64,000 nt of DNA. Source: Pyxidicoccus caerfyrddinensis. GTDB lineage: Bacteria; Myxococcota; Myxococcia; Myxococcales; Myxococcaceae. The stretch covers positions 124,001-188,000 of the forward strand of contig NZ_JAAIYA010000005.1 of NCBI RefSeq assembly GCF_010894405.1, in the 5' to 3' direction. Below, piece by piece: positions 1 through 9,713 of the stretch (position 1 is its first letter; every line of letters begins with the position of its first letter). The notes under the pieces are model-generated. The model saw only the letters and a list, made by a program, of their open reading frames with translations. It was not told the origin of the DNA and did no database searches. The position numbers and the translations under genes are program-made.

Positions 1-1245
1 CACCGGCCGCGCGTCGTGCAACAGGTGGAACACGCGCCGCGGGCCGCCGGCGGTGACCAGGTCGAGGTCCGGCATGCGGCGCCCGAGCAGCGGGTGGCCG
101 TTGCCCAGGTCGTAGTGGACGTCCAGCCCCGACATCATCGCCGCGTACTGCTTGCGGGGCCCGTCCATCCGCAGCAACTCAGTCAGCGTCTCGCGCACGG
201 CGTCCATCCGCGCGTCACCGCGGCTCAGCGCGGTCTGCGCCATGGTCTTCCGCAGCGCCCGGGCCGCGACGGGGTGCCGCTCGGCCTGGTACGTGTCGAG
301 CAGGTTCTCCGGCGAGACGCCGCGCACGACCTGGGCCAGCTTCCACCCCAGGTTCACGGCATCCTGCACGCCGAGGTTGAGCCCCTGTCCGCCCATCGGC
401 GAGTGCACGTGGGCCGCGTCGCCGGCCAGGAGCACCCGCCGGTCCCGGTAGGACGCCGCCTGCCGCGTCATGTCGGTGAACCTCGAGAGGTACGTGGCGC
501 TGCGCAGGCCGTAGTCCGTCCCGTAGAGCGCGACGAGCCCCTCGCGCAGAACCTCGAGGGTCGGCGCGTCGCCCGTGCCGACCCGCTCCTCTCTCAGCAC
601 GACGCCCACGCGTCCGCCCTCCATCGGGCCCATGGCGTAGGTGCCCTTCTCGTCCCGGCGGATGCCGAACGTCGGCGCTCCGGTCATCTCGACCTCGGCG
701 ATGAGGTAGCTGACGGACGCGTCCCACCCCGGGAACTCGATGCCTGCCGCCTTGCGGACGAGGCTGCGACCCCCGTCGCACCCGACGAGGTACTTCGCCC
801 GCAACGCACGGCCGTCGGACAGCGCGACGTCGACGCCGGTGTCGTCCTGCGCGAAGCCCGTCACCTCGCACCCACGGTAGATGGGCACCGCCAGCTCGCC
901 CACCCACTCCGCCAGGATGCGCTCGAAGCGCTCCTGCAAGAGCGCGAGCCCATGGTTGTGACGCGTCGGGAAGTCGCTGAGGTCCAGAGGCGCCTGCCCG
1001 AACGCGACGTTCTGGACCGCCTGCCCTTGCGAGACGAAGCGCTCGACGACCCCGCGCTGATCGAGCACCTCCAGGCTGCGCGCGTGCAGGCCGCGCGAGC
1101 GCGAGCCGGCGACCTCCTGACTCGCGCGCCGCTCGACGATGGCCACGTCCACCTGCGCCAACGCCAGCTCCGCCGCCAGCATCAGCCCGGTCGGGCCCCC
1201 TCCAGCAATCACCACCGCGTGCTGCGTCACCATGTCCGCGTGCAT
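1..1245 (-). CDS. FAD-dependent aromatic-ring monooxygenase, 3' end beyond window
   Basis: Class A flavoprotein monooxygenase (PheA/TetX/rifampicin-monooxygenase-like family) that would use NAD(P)H and FAD to hydroxylate an aromatic or polyketide-like substrate in the cytoplasm. The 415 visible residues contain the three family fingerprints: GGGPTG near residues 15-20 (ADP binding), GCDGGRS near 155-161 (DG motif) and GDAAHVHSPMGGQGLN near 275-290 (ribityl binding). The ATG at 1243-1245 is preceded by GGGAGG. The frame is open to base 1, so the C-terminal part, often a thioredoxin-like domain in this family, is not seen. It is divergent from a methyltransferase, and the pair could tailor a secondary metabolite. 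The substrate is unknown. Family call certain, role inferred. Confidence 0.9.
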   Translation of the reverse strand, partial: MHADMVTQHAVVIAGGGPTGLMLAAELALAQVDVAIVERRASQEVAGSRSRGLHARSLEVLDQRGVVERFVSQGQAVQNVAFGQAPLDLSDFPTRHNHGLALLQERFERILAEWVGELAVPIYRGCEVTGFAQDDTGVDVALSDGRALRAKYLVGCDGGRSLVRKAAGIEFPGWDASVSYLIAEVEMTGAPTFGIRRDEKGTYAMGPMEGGRVGVVLREERVGTGDAPTLEVLREGLVALYGTDYGLRSATYLSRFTDMTRQAASYRDRRVLLAGDAAHVHSPMGGQGLNLGVQDAVNLGWKLAQVVRGVSPENLLDTYQAERHPVAARALRKTMAQTALSRGDARMDAVRETLTELLRMDGPRKQYAAMMSGLDVHYDLGNGHPLLGRRMPDLDLVTAGGPRRVFHLLHDARPV

Positions 1246-1435
1246 CTCTCGGCCTCCCGCTCCTGGCTCGAAACGGTCGACGGTGGACCACGGCCGGGGG
1301 GGCTTGCGGCAATACCCGGGGTCTGGCATCTGCTGGCAGTGGAGAGAGCGGAAGAGGGCTGCCGTGGCTCCTCCAGCGGCCCGTCGCGGACGGAGTCTTC
1401 GCCCCCAGATTCTCCACCTCAGGAGGACACAGAAC

Positions 1436-2299
1436 ATGAAGGCAGGGCGTGCGAGTCAGACCGCGTCGATGGTCGCCTTCATGCGGGCGCTGGCGGATGG
1501 AGGCATCACCACGGTGCCCGACTTCCGTGACCCGACGGCGCGTCACCTGCTGGCACGGCCCTGGTCGACCTTCCTCCGCCTCTCGGAGCGGCGCCTGCAA
1601 CGGGCGTCTCCTCAGGCGCGACAGGCCGCCGCCCTTTGGGCCGATGTACTGGCGGTGCGGACCGTGGCCATCGATTCGTACCTTCGCGAGGCCCTCGCGC
1701 GCGGTATCCGGCAGGTCGTCATCCTGGGCGCGGGCCTGGATGGGAGGGCCTACCGTGTCCGCGAGCTCGCGGAGGCCGATGTCTTCGAGGTGGACCATCC
1801 CGCCACCCAGTCTTTCAAGAGGTCTCGGTTGGGTTCGCTCACTCCTGCCTCGAAGCAGCTTCACTTCGTCGCCGTCGACTTCGAGCGCGACTCCCTCGAT
1901 GCAGCTCTCGAGCGGGCGGGTCATCGCACCCGCGAGCCCACGTTCTTCATCTGGGAGGGCGTGGTGATGTACCTCTCCGACGAGGCCGCCCGCAGCACCC
2001 TGCGCGTGGTCTCCGCGCGCTCCCCTCCCGGCTCCAGCATCGTCATCAACTATTCGACACCCAATCCACGCCCCCGGGGTCTGAGCATTCTGCTCCGCCT
2101 TTGGAGCGAGCCTCAGATTGGTGAACGGACCCCCTCCGCGATGCAGGCCCTGGTGAAAGAGGCCGGTTTCGATATCGCCGAAGACGTCGGGATGCCTGAG
2201 TGCTCGCAGCGCTTTGGCGCTCAGCCACCCCCTCCACGCCTCTCGCAGCGCTTCCGGCTCCTTCTCGCCACGGCCCGAGACTCCCTGGCGGGCCAGTGA
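1436..2299 (+). CDS. SAM-dependent methyltransferase, leucine carboxyl methyltransferase (LCM/PPM1) family
   Basis: Predicted 287-residue SAM-dependent O-methyltransferase of the LCM-like family (TIGR00027 type), common in actinobacteria and myxobacteria. The nucleotide-binding glycine-rich loop is VVILGAGLDGRAYR. It is followed by the acidic strand end VFEVDHP, which binds the SAM ribose, and a later FIWEGVVMYL motif typical of this family. The start ATG at 1436 has AGGAGG at 1421-1426, a strong ribosome binding site, so the longer upstream frame is not used. It lies divergently from the flavin monooxygenase across about 190 bp that must hold both promoters. The stop codon directly abuts a decayed glutathione S-transferase fragment. 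The substrate is not predictable from sequence. Confidence 0.88.
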   Translation: MKAGRASQTASMVAFMRALADGGITTVPDFRDPTARHLLARPWSTFLRLSERRLQRASPQARQAAALWADVLAVRTVAIDSYLREALARGIRQVVILGAGLDGRAYRVRELAEADVFEVDHPATQSFKRSRLGSLTPASKQLHFVAVDFERDSLDAALERAGHRTREPTFFIWEGVVMYLSDEAARSTLRVVSARSPPGSSIVINYSTPNPRPRGLSILLRLWSEPQIGERTPSAMQALVKEAGFDIAEDVGMPECSQRFGAQPPPPRLSQRFRLLLATARDSLAGQ

Positions 2300-2480
2300 C
2301 CTGTTGCATCTGGGCGAGCTCAGCCCCGCCCTGATGCCGACCGATGCGCGTGGCCGGGCCGAGGCCGTCGAATGGGTGTTCGCCGCCCTCAACTCGGTGG
2401 AGATGGCGAGCCTGCCCTGGTCGTTCTTCCAGTTCGGCACGGGGGACAGGGCGGCGTCGAAGCCGTTCGACGACTTGCGG
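2298..2480 (+). pseudogene. Glutathione S-transferase remnant (internal fragment)
   Basis: About 60 codons overlapping the methyltransferase stop read DLLHLGELSPALMPTD, RGRAEAVEWVFAALNSVEM and then WSFFQFGTGDRAASKPFDDL. This matches the region of bacterial GSTs that links the thioredoxin fold (SxAILLHLGE) to the first alpha-helices (RAxAxxWxFAALNSVE). There is no start codon, no N-terminal thioredoxin half and no C-terminal helical domain. After residue 60 the frame degenerates into low-complexity sequence. I read it as the remains of a GST gene deleted on both sides, probably when the methyltransferase end moved next to it. The similarity was judged by eye. Confidence 0.6.
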
Positions 2481-2541
2481 ACCAGCTCGCCCACTTCGCC
2501 GCGGCGGACTGAGCGCAGCCCTCCATCGGTTGTGGGGACCG

Positions 2542-3552
2542 TCAGCCGAGCTCGAACCTGGCGCTCTCGGTGGCGCGCGGCTCCCCACGCGCGCCCTCTT
2601 CCAGCGCCTGACGGAGCGCCACGTCGCGCACCCGCAGCCGCACGTGGGTGCTGTCCGCGCTGAGCGACAGGGGGGCGACCCCGAAGGCCGCATAATCGAG
2701 GAACCGTGCGCCCCAGTTCATGAGGAACAGTGTGCCCGCCACGGAGATGCAGAGACACACGAGCCGGAGGCGCGGTTCGAGCTCTTCCATGGGGGCAAGC
2801 CCCCGCCCGAAAAGGAAGTAGACGAAGGTCAGGATGGGTACCGCATAAGCGGCGAGGCCGAGCACGGTCCGGCGCGTCTTGCACGCGCGGCACCCGGGCG
2901 CCTCGAGGTCGCGGACGAGGAAGAAGCCGACCAGGAGGAGCGTGAAGCCCCGGCGCGCCTCGAGCTCGAGGACGGTTTCTGCCGGACGCCGACAGCCAAT
3001 GCACTGGCCCCCGGGGAAGCGGAGGGCCGCGAGGGGAAGGTCGAGCACGTCCGCTCGCGTGCTCACGCCGCGCCGCCGCGGCTGGCTCACCGGGAGCGTC
3101 GCGAGGAAGTCGGCGATGCGCGTCCCCTCCGGTCCCAGCGCGGCGAACCAGACCCACGCGCCGTCACGGAAGACGATGCGCTGCATGCCGAAGAGCCCCG
3201 GGCTGAGGCGCGCGAAGTCCGACAGCGGACGGCTCCAGCGCAGCCGCCCACGGCGGAAGAAGCGGATGCCCGCCGGGTCGGCCTCGACGCGCGGTATGCC
3301 AAACAGGGCGAAGAACAGCGTGGTCCCGAGGAGGCAGAAGGCCACCACGTCCAGTTCGCCGATGCCGATGCCGAGCGCGCGTGAGACCACCAGATAGATG
3401 ACGGCCGCGATATCGAGCAGCGCGATCAGTACCCACTCCGCCACGTACTCGTCCCTTCTGTCGGGTTCTGCCGGGGGCTTCCGAGGCGACATGCCAGTCA
3501 GGATACCCGCTTCAGGGCGGCCTTCCGCGTTGGGTATTCCCTCCGGCGTCAT
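2542..3552 (-). CDS. Membrane protein of unknown function with CxxC pairs
   Basis: Unrecognised integral membrane protein of up to 336 residues. Hydrophobic segments occur near residues 41-60 (WVLIALLDIAAVIYLVVS) and 68-85. Two more lie in the C-terminal half (VLGLAAYAVPILTFVYFLFG and LVCLCISVAGTLFLMNWG). Between them lie two CxxC pairs, CIGC and CRAC, about 45 residues apart, which could bind a metal. The N-terminal cytoplasmic part resembles a PH-like membrane region (ADPAGIRFFRRGRLRWSRPLSDFA), which is only a suggestion. The first ATG is at 3552. An ATG at 3492 (MSPRKPP) is an equally plausible start. It is transcribed towards the GST remnant and divergently from the MDR oxidoreductase at 3666. 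Confidence 0.7.
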   Translation of the reverse strand: MTPEGIPNAEGRPEAGILTGMSPRKPPAEPDRRDEYVAEWVLIALLDIAAVIYLVVSRALGIGIGELDVVAFCLLGTTLFFALFGIPRVEADPAGIRFFRRGRLRWSRPLSDFARLSPGLFGMQRIVFRDGAWVWFAALGPEGTRIADFLATLPVSQPRRRGVSTRADVLDLPLAALRFPGGQCIGCRRPAETVLELEARRGFTLLLVGFFLVRDLEAPGCRACKTRRTVLGLAAYAVPILTFVYFLFGRGLAPMEELEPRLRLVCLCISVAGTLFLMNWGARFLDYAAFGVAPLSLSADSTHVRLRVRDVALRQALEEGARGEPRATESARFELG

Positions 3553-3665
3553 CCTCGGTGGGGCTCGCCTGCCCGCTCCGCCGCGGCGTCCGATGGCGTG
3601 CTCACTCCCGGTGATTACCCTTCGTGCGGAGTTGGAGTCTTCCCTTTCGCGCCGAGGAGGCCCTC

Positions 3666-4571
3666 ATGAAAGCCGTGGTGCTGAAGTCCTATGGGGATGT
3701 GGATGCGCTCGCCGTGCAGGAGATGCCCGAGCCCCAGGTGGGACCGGGCGAGGTGAAGGTGCGCGTCTCCGCCGCGAGCATCAACCCGGTGGACTGGAAG
3801 ATTCGCCGGGGTGACCTGAAGGCGCGGATGCCCGTGCAGTTCCCCAAAATCCTCGGGCGGGACGTGGCCGGTGAGGTCATCGAGGTCGGCGCGGGCGTGG
3901 ACGCGTTCAAGCCCGGTGACCGGGTGATGGGCCTGGTGAATGCCGGCTACGCGGAGAAGGTCGTCGCCCCCGTGGACGCCTGGGCGAAGGTGCCCGAGTC
4001 GATGGACTTGAAGGACGCCGCCGCGTTGCCGCTGGTCACCCTGACGGGCGTGCAGCTGATGGAAGAAGCGGTGGACCCGAGCAAGGGCGACACGGTGCTC
4101 GTCACCGGAGCGCTGGGCGCGGTGGGGCGCGCCGCTGTCTTCGCGGCGAAGGCCCGGGGCGTGAAGGTCTGGGCCGGCGTGCGCGCGAAGCAGAAGGCGG
4201 AGGCGGAGAAGCTGGGAGTGGAGGGCGTGGTCGCGCTCGATGTCGCGGAGGAGGTCGAGAAGCTGCCCATGATGGATGCCATCGCGGACACCGTGGGTGG
4301 AAAGACCGTGGCCGCGGTGCTGGAGAAGCTGAAGCCGGGCGGCACCCTGGGCAGCGTGGTGGGAGAGCCTCCCGAGGCGAAGGGACGGCGCATCACCGTG
4401 CGCGCCATCTTCAGCCATCCGGACTCGCGCCGTCTCACGCAGCTGGGGCAGAGCGCGGCGAAGGGCGACCTGGTCATCCCCGTAAGCAAGCGGTTTCCGT
4501 TGGACCAGGTGAAGGAGGCCCAGAAGCTCGCGGAGCAGGGCGGCGTGGGCAAGGTGCTGCTCATCAACTGA
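3666..4571 (+). CDS. NADP-dependent quinone oxidoreductase-like MDR
   Basis: Medium-chain dehydrogenase/reductase of 301 residues, probably a cytosolic zinc-independent quinone or enone reductase that uses NADPH. The N-terminal GroES-like domain has SINPVDWKIRRG and FPKILGRDVAGEV. The position that carries GHE in zinc alcohol dehydrogenases is GRD here, so no catalytic zinc is expected. The Rossmann fold carries VLVTGALGAVGRAAV, and the C terminus KRFPLDQVKEAQKLAEQGGVGKVLL is typical of the family. GAGGAGG just upstream of the ATG at 3666 fixes the start over an in-frame upstream ATG. It is monocistronic and ends before a strong inverted repeat shared with the convergent lipoprotein gene. Confidence 0.9.
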   Translation: MKAVVLKSYGDVDALAVQEMPEPQVGPGEVKVRVSAASINPVDWKIRRGDLKARMPVQFPKILGRDVAGEVIEVGAGVDAFKPGDRVMGLVNAGYAEKVVAPVDAWAKVPESMDLKDAAALPLVTLTGVQLMEEAVDPSKGDTVLVTGALGAVGRAAVFAAKARGVKVWAGVRAKQKAEAEKLGVEGVVALDVAEEVEKLPMMDAIADTVGGKTVAAVLEKLKPGGTLGSVVGEPPEAKGRRITVRAIFSHPDSRRLTQLGQSAAKGDLVIPVSKRFPLDQVKEAQKLAEQGGVGKVLLIN

Positions 4572-4596
4572 CGGCGGCGGTACCGCGCCGGCAACG

Positions 4597-4638
4597 GCTG
4601 CTCAGCTCATGGACGGGAGCGCCCATGGGCTGAGCAGC
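4597..4638. terminator. Bidirectional terminator hairpin
   Basis: A 16-bp inverted repeat with one G-T type mismatch (arms 4597-4612 and 4623-4638, beginning GCTGCTCAGC and ending GCTGAGCAGC) encloses a 10-nt loop. It lies between the stop codons of the convergent MDR and beta-helix lipoprotein genes and would serve both. No T-tract follows, as is usual in this very GC-rich DNA. Confidence 0.7.
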
Positions 4639-4646
4639 GGCTGACG

Positions 4647-5783
<1,137 letters not shown>

Positions 5784-5820
5784 CAAGCCTCCGGGGTGGG
5801 GGCAGTGTAGCAGCGGCACG

Positions 5821-5863
5821 GACCGCGGATTCTCTGCATCATTTTCCGCCTCGCCGGCTCATC
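5821..5863 (+). promoter_or_regulatory. Conserved upstream element, copy A
   Basis: The 29-bp core at 5835-5863 begins TGCATCATTTTCC and ends CGGCTCATC. Two other copies occur in this window (9832-9860 and 14199-14227), matching at 23 of 29 and 25 of 29 positions. The 14 bp upstream (5821-5834) also match copy C at 11 of 14. This copy ends 14 bp before the ATG of the 5'-nucleotidase, which has no Shine-Dalgarno sequence. It could be a promoter or operator; the downstream gene would then have a very short leader. Confidence 0.55.
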
Positions 5864-5877
5864 TCCTGAAACCCACT

Positions 5878-7617
5878 ATGAAAATCCCCATCCCTGCCAG
5901 CGAGAGCCCGCGGAGCAGCCGCCGCGCCTTCAAGTTCCTCGGCGCCTTCTTCACCAGCGCCATGCTCCTGACCCAGCCCGGCTGCGGCGAGGAGGAGCCC
6001 GAGCCTGAGCCCGAACCCGCGGAGCCGATTCGCGTCCAGGTGCTGGCCTTCAATGACTTTCACGGCAACCTGGAGACCCCCTCGGGCAGCACCGGCCGCA
6101 TCCGCGTGCCTGCCACGGATGGCGGCACCGCCGTGGATGTGCCCGCCGGTGGCGCGGCCTACCTGGCCCACCACATCCAGGCGCTGCGGCAGGACAACCC
6201 CAAGAACACGGTGGTCGTCTCGGCGGGAGACCTCATCGGTGCCTCGCCGCTGGTCTCCGGCATCTTCCACGACGAGCCCACCATCGAAGTGATGAACATG
6301 ATGGGGCTGGACCTCAACTCCGTGGGCAACCACGAGTTCGACGAAGGCTTCACCGAGCTGCTGCGCATGCAGAGCGGCGGCTGCCACCCGGTGGACGGGT
6401 GCCAGGCGGGCGCGAGCTTCCCCGGCGCGAGCTTCAAGTTCCTCTCGGCCAACGTGTTCACCGACGTGGCCACCCGGAAGACGCTGTTCCCGGCCTACAA
6501 CATCCGCGAGTTCGAGGGGGCGAAGGTCGCCTTCATCGGGATGACGCTGAAAGGCACGCCGCTCATCGTCAGCCCCACGGGCATGTCGGGGCTCACCTTC
6601 CAGGACGAGGCGGACACCGTCAATGCCCTCATCCCCGAGCTGAAGCAGCAGGGCGTGGAGGCCATCGTGGTGGTCATCCACGAGGGCGGCCTCCCGACGG
6701 GCTCGTTCAATGAGTGCCCGGGCCTCTCCGGCCCCATCAAGGACATCGTCGAGCGGCTCGACGACGAGGTGGACGTGGTCGCCTCCGGCCACACGCACCA
6801 GGCCTACAACTGCCTCATCGACGGCAAGCGCGTCACCAGCGCGGCCAGCAATGGGCGCCTGATCACCGACATCGACCTGGTGCTGGACCCCACCACTCAT
6901 GACGTGGTGGAGGCGACCGCCCGCAACGTCATCGTCACGCGTGAGACCGCGCATGCCCCGGTGGACGCCTACGTGAAGGGGCTCGTCAGCAGGGTCGCGC
7001 CCCTGAGGGACAAGGTCATCGGCTACACCGAGAGTGGGCTGGCGGCCCCCGTGCGGCCCCTCCCGGCGGGTGCCTCGGGGGAGTCCACGCTGGGCAACGC
7101 CGTGGCGGACGGGATGCTGGCGGCCACGCGCGGCGAGCGGACCGGCGGGGCCGTCATCGCCTTCCAGAACGCGGGCGGTGTGCGCGCGGACATCAACGCG
7201 GGGGACATCACCTACGGCGAGGTCTTTGCCGTCCAGCCCTTCGCCAACAACATGGTGACGCTGACCGTCACCGGCGCGCAGATCGAGACGCTGCTGGAGC
7301 AGCAGTTCCAGCCGGGAGACACCTCCATCATCCAGGTGTCGCAGGGCTTCGCCTACAGCTGGAGCGCGTCGGCGCCGGCGGGAAACAAGGTGGACCCGGC
7401 GTCCATCACCCTCAACGGCACGCCCCTCAGCCCGACGGCGAACTACCGCGTCACCGTGAACAACTTCATGGCCGCCGGCGGTGACAGCTACACGGTGCTC
7501 ACCCAGGGGAAGGACCCGCTCACGGGCCCCATCGACCTCGACGTACTCGAGGCCTACACGCGCGCCAACAACCCGCTGCCCACGCCGCAGTTGGGCCGCA
7601 TCACCGTCATTCCGTAA
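5878..7617 (+). CDS. Exported 5'-nucleotidase / 2',3'-cyclic phosphodiesterase (UshA family)
   Basis: Predicted periplasmic or surface lipoprotein of 579 residues that hydrolyses nucleoside monophosphates and related phosphoesters with two metal ions. Residues 1-36 form a signal sequence ending in PGC followed by an E/P repeat spacer. The metallophosphatase domain has NDFHGN, SAGDLIGASPL, GNHEFDEGF, VIHEGG and SGHTHQAYNC, the ordered metal-ligand motifs. The C-terminal 5'-nucleotidase domain carries FQNAGGVRADINAGDITYGEVFAVQPFANN and TVNNFMAAGGDSY, the substrate-binding part. The length fits the family. No ribosome binding site is evident before the ATG at 5878; conserved element A sits there instead. 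Confidence 0.92.
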   Translation: MKIPIPASESPRSSRRAFKFLGAFFTSAMLLTQPGCGEEEPEPEPEPAEPIRVQVLAFNDFHGNLETPSGSTGRIRVPATDGGTAVDVPAGGAAYLAHHIQALRQDNPKNTVVVSAGDLIGASPLVSGIFHDEPTIEVMNMMGLDLNSVGNHEFDEGFTELLRMQSGGCHPVDGCQAGASFPGASFKFLSANVFTDVATRKTLFPAYNIREFEGAKVAFIGMTLKGTPLIVSPTGMSGLTFQDEADTVNALIPELKQQGVEAIVVVIHEGGLPTGSFNECPGLSGPIKDIVERLDDEVDVVASGHTHQAYNCLIDGKRVTSAASNGRLITDIDLVLDPTTHDVVEATARNVIVTRETAHAPVDAYVKGLVSRVAPLRDKVIGYTESGLAAPVRPLPAGASGESTLGNAVADGMLAATRGERTGGAVIAFQNAGGVRADINAGDITYGEVFAVQPFANNMVTLTVTGAQIETLLEQQFQPGDTSIIQVSQGFAYSWSASAPAGNKVDPASITLNGTPLSPTANYRVTVNNFMAAGGDSYTVLTQGKDPLTGPIDLDVLEAYTRANNPLPTPQLGRITVIP

Positions 7618-7638
7618 CGCGAGGTGGAGCGCGGGGAA

Positions 7639-7665
7639 GGGCGGCGGGAATCGAACCCGCCGCCC
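7639..7665. terminator. Bidirectional terminator hairpin resembling a tRNA T-arm
   Basis: A perfect 10-bp inverted repeat (7639-7648 with 7656-7665, GGGCGGCGGG against CCCGCCGCCC) has a 7-nt loop. Read on the minus strand, the loop is TTCGATT closed by G-C pairs, just like a tRNA T-arm. It lies between the convergent stop codons of the 5'-nucleotidase and the RoxA-like gene. Confidence 0.75.
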
Positions 7666-7670
7666 GGCCC

Positions 7671-9695
7671 TTAGAGCGTCTTCATGTACTCGATGAGGGC
7701 CCAGCGCTCGCTGTCGGTGAGCGACTGGGTGAAGTCATGCCCGCCGTTGCCCAGGCCGTACAGGTACGAGTTGAAAATCATTCGCGAGCGAATCTGCTTC
7801 GCGGTGATGGGCGGCGGCGTCTGGTACAGCAGCGAGTTGTAGTTGGCGGCGAGGTTGGCGATGTTCGCGAAGAGGATGTCGGGCGTCGCCATCTCCTGGC
7901 TGCAGGGGATGAACGGGTCATTGGCCGGGACGTCGCCGCAGGCCAGGGGCGTCACCTTCCAGCCGAGCTTCGCGAAGTCATACGACGCGAAGCTCGCGTC
8001 GTAGCCGGCGTTGGTCCCCAGCCCGTTGGCGGAGGTCTGCAGGCGCTTCCACACCTTCCGGCGGTCCGACGGCTTCAGCACCTCCCAGAGGGTGGGCACG
8101 CTGCCGTTGTGGAAGAAGGGCGCGGAGGCCCACGCGCCGTAGAGCGGCGGCGCGACGTAGCCGAACGGGTTGATCCACTCGTTCGGCCCCAGGGGTGAGT
8201 AGACGGGCCCGGTGCCATTGTCGTACGCACTGCGCGGCACGCGGCGCAGCGCGCTGGAGATGGGGTCGTCGTAGAAGGGACCGTGGTTGGGGGCCTCGTC
8301 GTTGTAGGCGAGGAAGGACGTGTTCCACGTCTTGCGCTTGCGCTCGTCCGCCATCAGCTGCACGCGCGCCGGGTCCGTCCGGATGGTCTCAATGGGCGTG
8401 ATGACGCCAGCGATGCCCTTGAGCCGGGGGTCGGGGAGGAACGCCGGGTTCGCGGCATGGCGTGGCGAGTAGACGCCGTGGCAGCTCGCACAGGAGCCGT
8501 TGCCCGGCGTCTTCGGAATGCCGGCATTGGCGCCGTTCGCCCAGAGGTCCCGCTCGTGGAAGAGGATGGCGCCCTGCTCGGCGAGCGCGGTGTCGATGGG
8601 CTTGGAGTAGACGGGCGGCGAGAGCGAGATGAAGAAGTTGTCGTTGTCGTCGAACTCGGCGGTCAGCGCGCGGCGCTCTTGCGCCGTGCGGCCCAGGTTC
8701 GCGATTCCGAACGCCATCTCCGAGCGGACGTTGTCCGAGGTGAGCGCGCCGTCCCAGAACTGGCGCGTCTTGAACGCGCGGTACCACCAGTTGGGCGCGC
8801 GGGACATGCCTCCCGCGTGGGTGGGGAAATATTCGAGCAGGCTCGGCACGAGCGCGAGCGAGTCCATGTCGAAGATGGCGGGCAGCAGGTCGACGATGCC
8901 GATGGCGTCACTCGAGCCGCGGCCCACGCTCCAGGGCACGGGCGTGAGCAAGAGCGGCGTCTCCCAGACGGTGGAGCGGAAGAAGTCGGACTGGATGAGG
9001 CCCGCATCCACCGCGTCATTCGTACGGCCCCACGCGAAGCCCGCCTCCTGCTCGGTGCCGAAGCGCGAGTCGTGGCAGCCCGAGCAGTTCGAGGCAATCT
9101 TCCCCGTGAAGCGCCCGTTCGTGTCCCGCTCCTGCACCATGCCCAGCGGGAGCTGGCCGCTGCCACCATTGGTGAGGTTGGGGTTCTCCCACGGCATCGG
9201 ATAGGGATTGCGGAAGGGCGCCTTCGACAGCCCGTAGCGCTTGATGACCTGCTCGTCGAAGTCGGCGGGGCGCAGGAGGTAGCCCCAGAGCCTGAAGAGG
9301 TTGTAGTAGGCGAGCGAGTCGCTGAAGGGCTGGAAGTAGGCGCGCGTCTCGATGTTCGAGCGGCCCCGGGCCACGCTCGCGCGGAACTCGCCGCACGTCT
9401 GGGGATTGGGTGCCAGCGTCGAGACGAACGGCGCTGGCGGGGTGTGGAGGTCCACCCAGTACGCGTTGAACTGCACCGCGGCCCCGGGCTTGTTGACGCC
9501 CGGCACCACCAGCGTGCGCGGGTCCACCGGCAACGGAGTGGAGTCCGGCTTCCCCTGGCACGCCGCCGAGAACGGCGAGCGGAGGGCCGTCGTTTCCAGC
9601 AACGGCAGCGGGTCCGCCGCGGCCGCCTGGGAAACGCCCATGGCGAGGGTGAGGCAACCCGAAAACGCCCACCTACGGTTCCATCGCAGTCTCAT
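7671..9695 (-). CDS. RoxA-like di-heme c-type cytochrome, putative rubber oxygenase
   Basis: Secreted protein of 674 residues with a Sec signal peptide (cleavage likely after SQAAA) and two covalent heme c sites, CSGCH at 204-208 and CASCH at 402-406. Family features are a large N-terminal RoxA-type region, an aromatic-rich segment between the hemes (APNWWYRAFKTRQFWDG) and the MauG/CCP-like signature APFFHNGSVPTLWEVL near the C terminus. Length and heme spacing fit RoxA/RoxB rubber oxygenases, which cleave poly(cis-1,4-isoprene) and are known to have homologues in myxobacteria. A di-heme peroxidase with another substrate is the alternative. ATG at 9695 has GGAGGG eight bases upstream. A perfect palindrome lies 18 nt before the start. 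Confidence 0.8.
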   Translation of the reverse strand: MRLRWNRRWAFSGCLTLAMGVSQAAAADPLPLLETTALRSPFSAACQGKPDSTPLPVDPRTLVVPGVNKPGAAVQFNAYWVDLHTPPAPFVSTLAPNPQTCGEFRASVARGRSNIETRAYFQPFSDSLAYYNLFRLWGYLLRPADFDEQVIKRYGLSKAPFRNPYPMPWENPNLTNGGSGQLPLGMVQERDTNGRFTGKIASNCSGCHDSRFGTEQEAGFAWGRTNDAVDAGLIQSDFFRSTVWETPLLLTPVPWSVGRGSSDAIGIVDLLPAIFDMDSLALVPSLLEYFPTHAGGMSRAPNWWYRAFKTRQFWDGALTSDNVRSEMAFGIANLGRTAQERRALTAEFDDNDNFFISLSPPVYSKPIDTALAEQGAILFHERDLWANGANAGIPKTPGNGSCASCHGVYSPRHAANPAFLPDPRLKGIAGVITPIETIRTDPARVQLMADERKRKTWNTSFLAYNDEAPNHGPFYDDPISSALRRVPRSAYDNGTGPVYSPLGPNEWINPFGYVAPPLYGAWASAPFFHNGSVPTLWEVLKPSDRRKVWKRLQTSANGLGTNAGYDASFASYDFAKLGWKVTPLACGDVPANDPFIPCSQEMATPDILFANIANLAANYNSLLYQTPPPITAKQIRSRMIFNSYLYGLGNGGHDFTQSLTDSERWALIEYMKTL

Positions 9696-9713
9696 GCGCG
9701 CAGCCCTCCATCG

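Noticed and set aside
215-3157. A 980-codon open frame on the minus strand
   Set aside because: It runs out of frame through the flavin monooxygenase and across the methyltransferase and membrane protein. The motif-bearing frame is 1245 to 1.
7639-7665. A tRNA gene
   Set aside because: Only a T-arm-like hairpin is present; no anticodon arm, D-arm or acceptor stem can be built.
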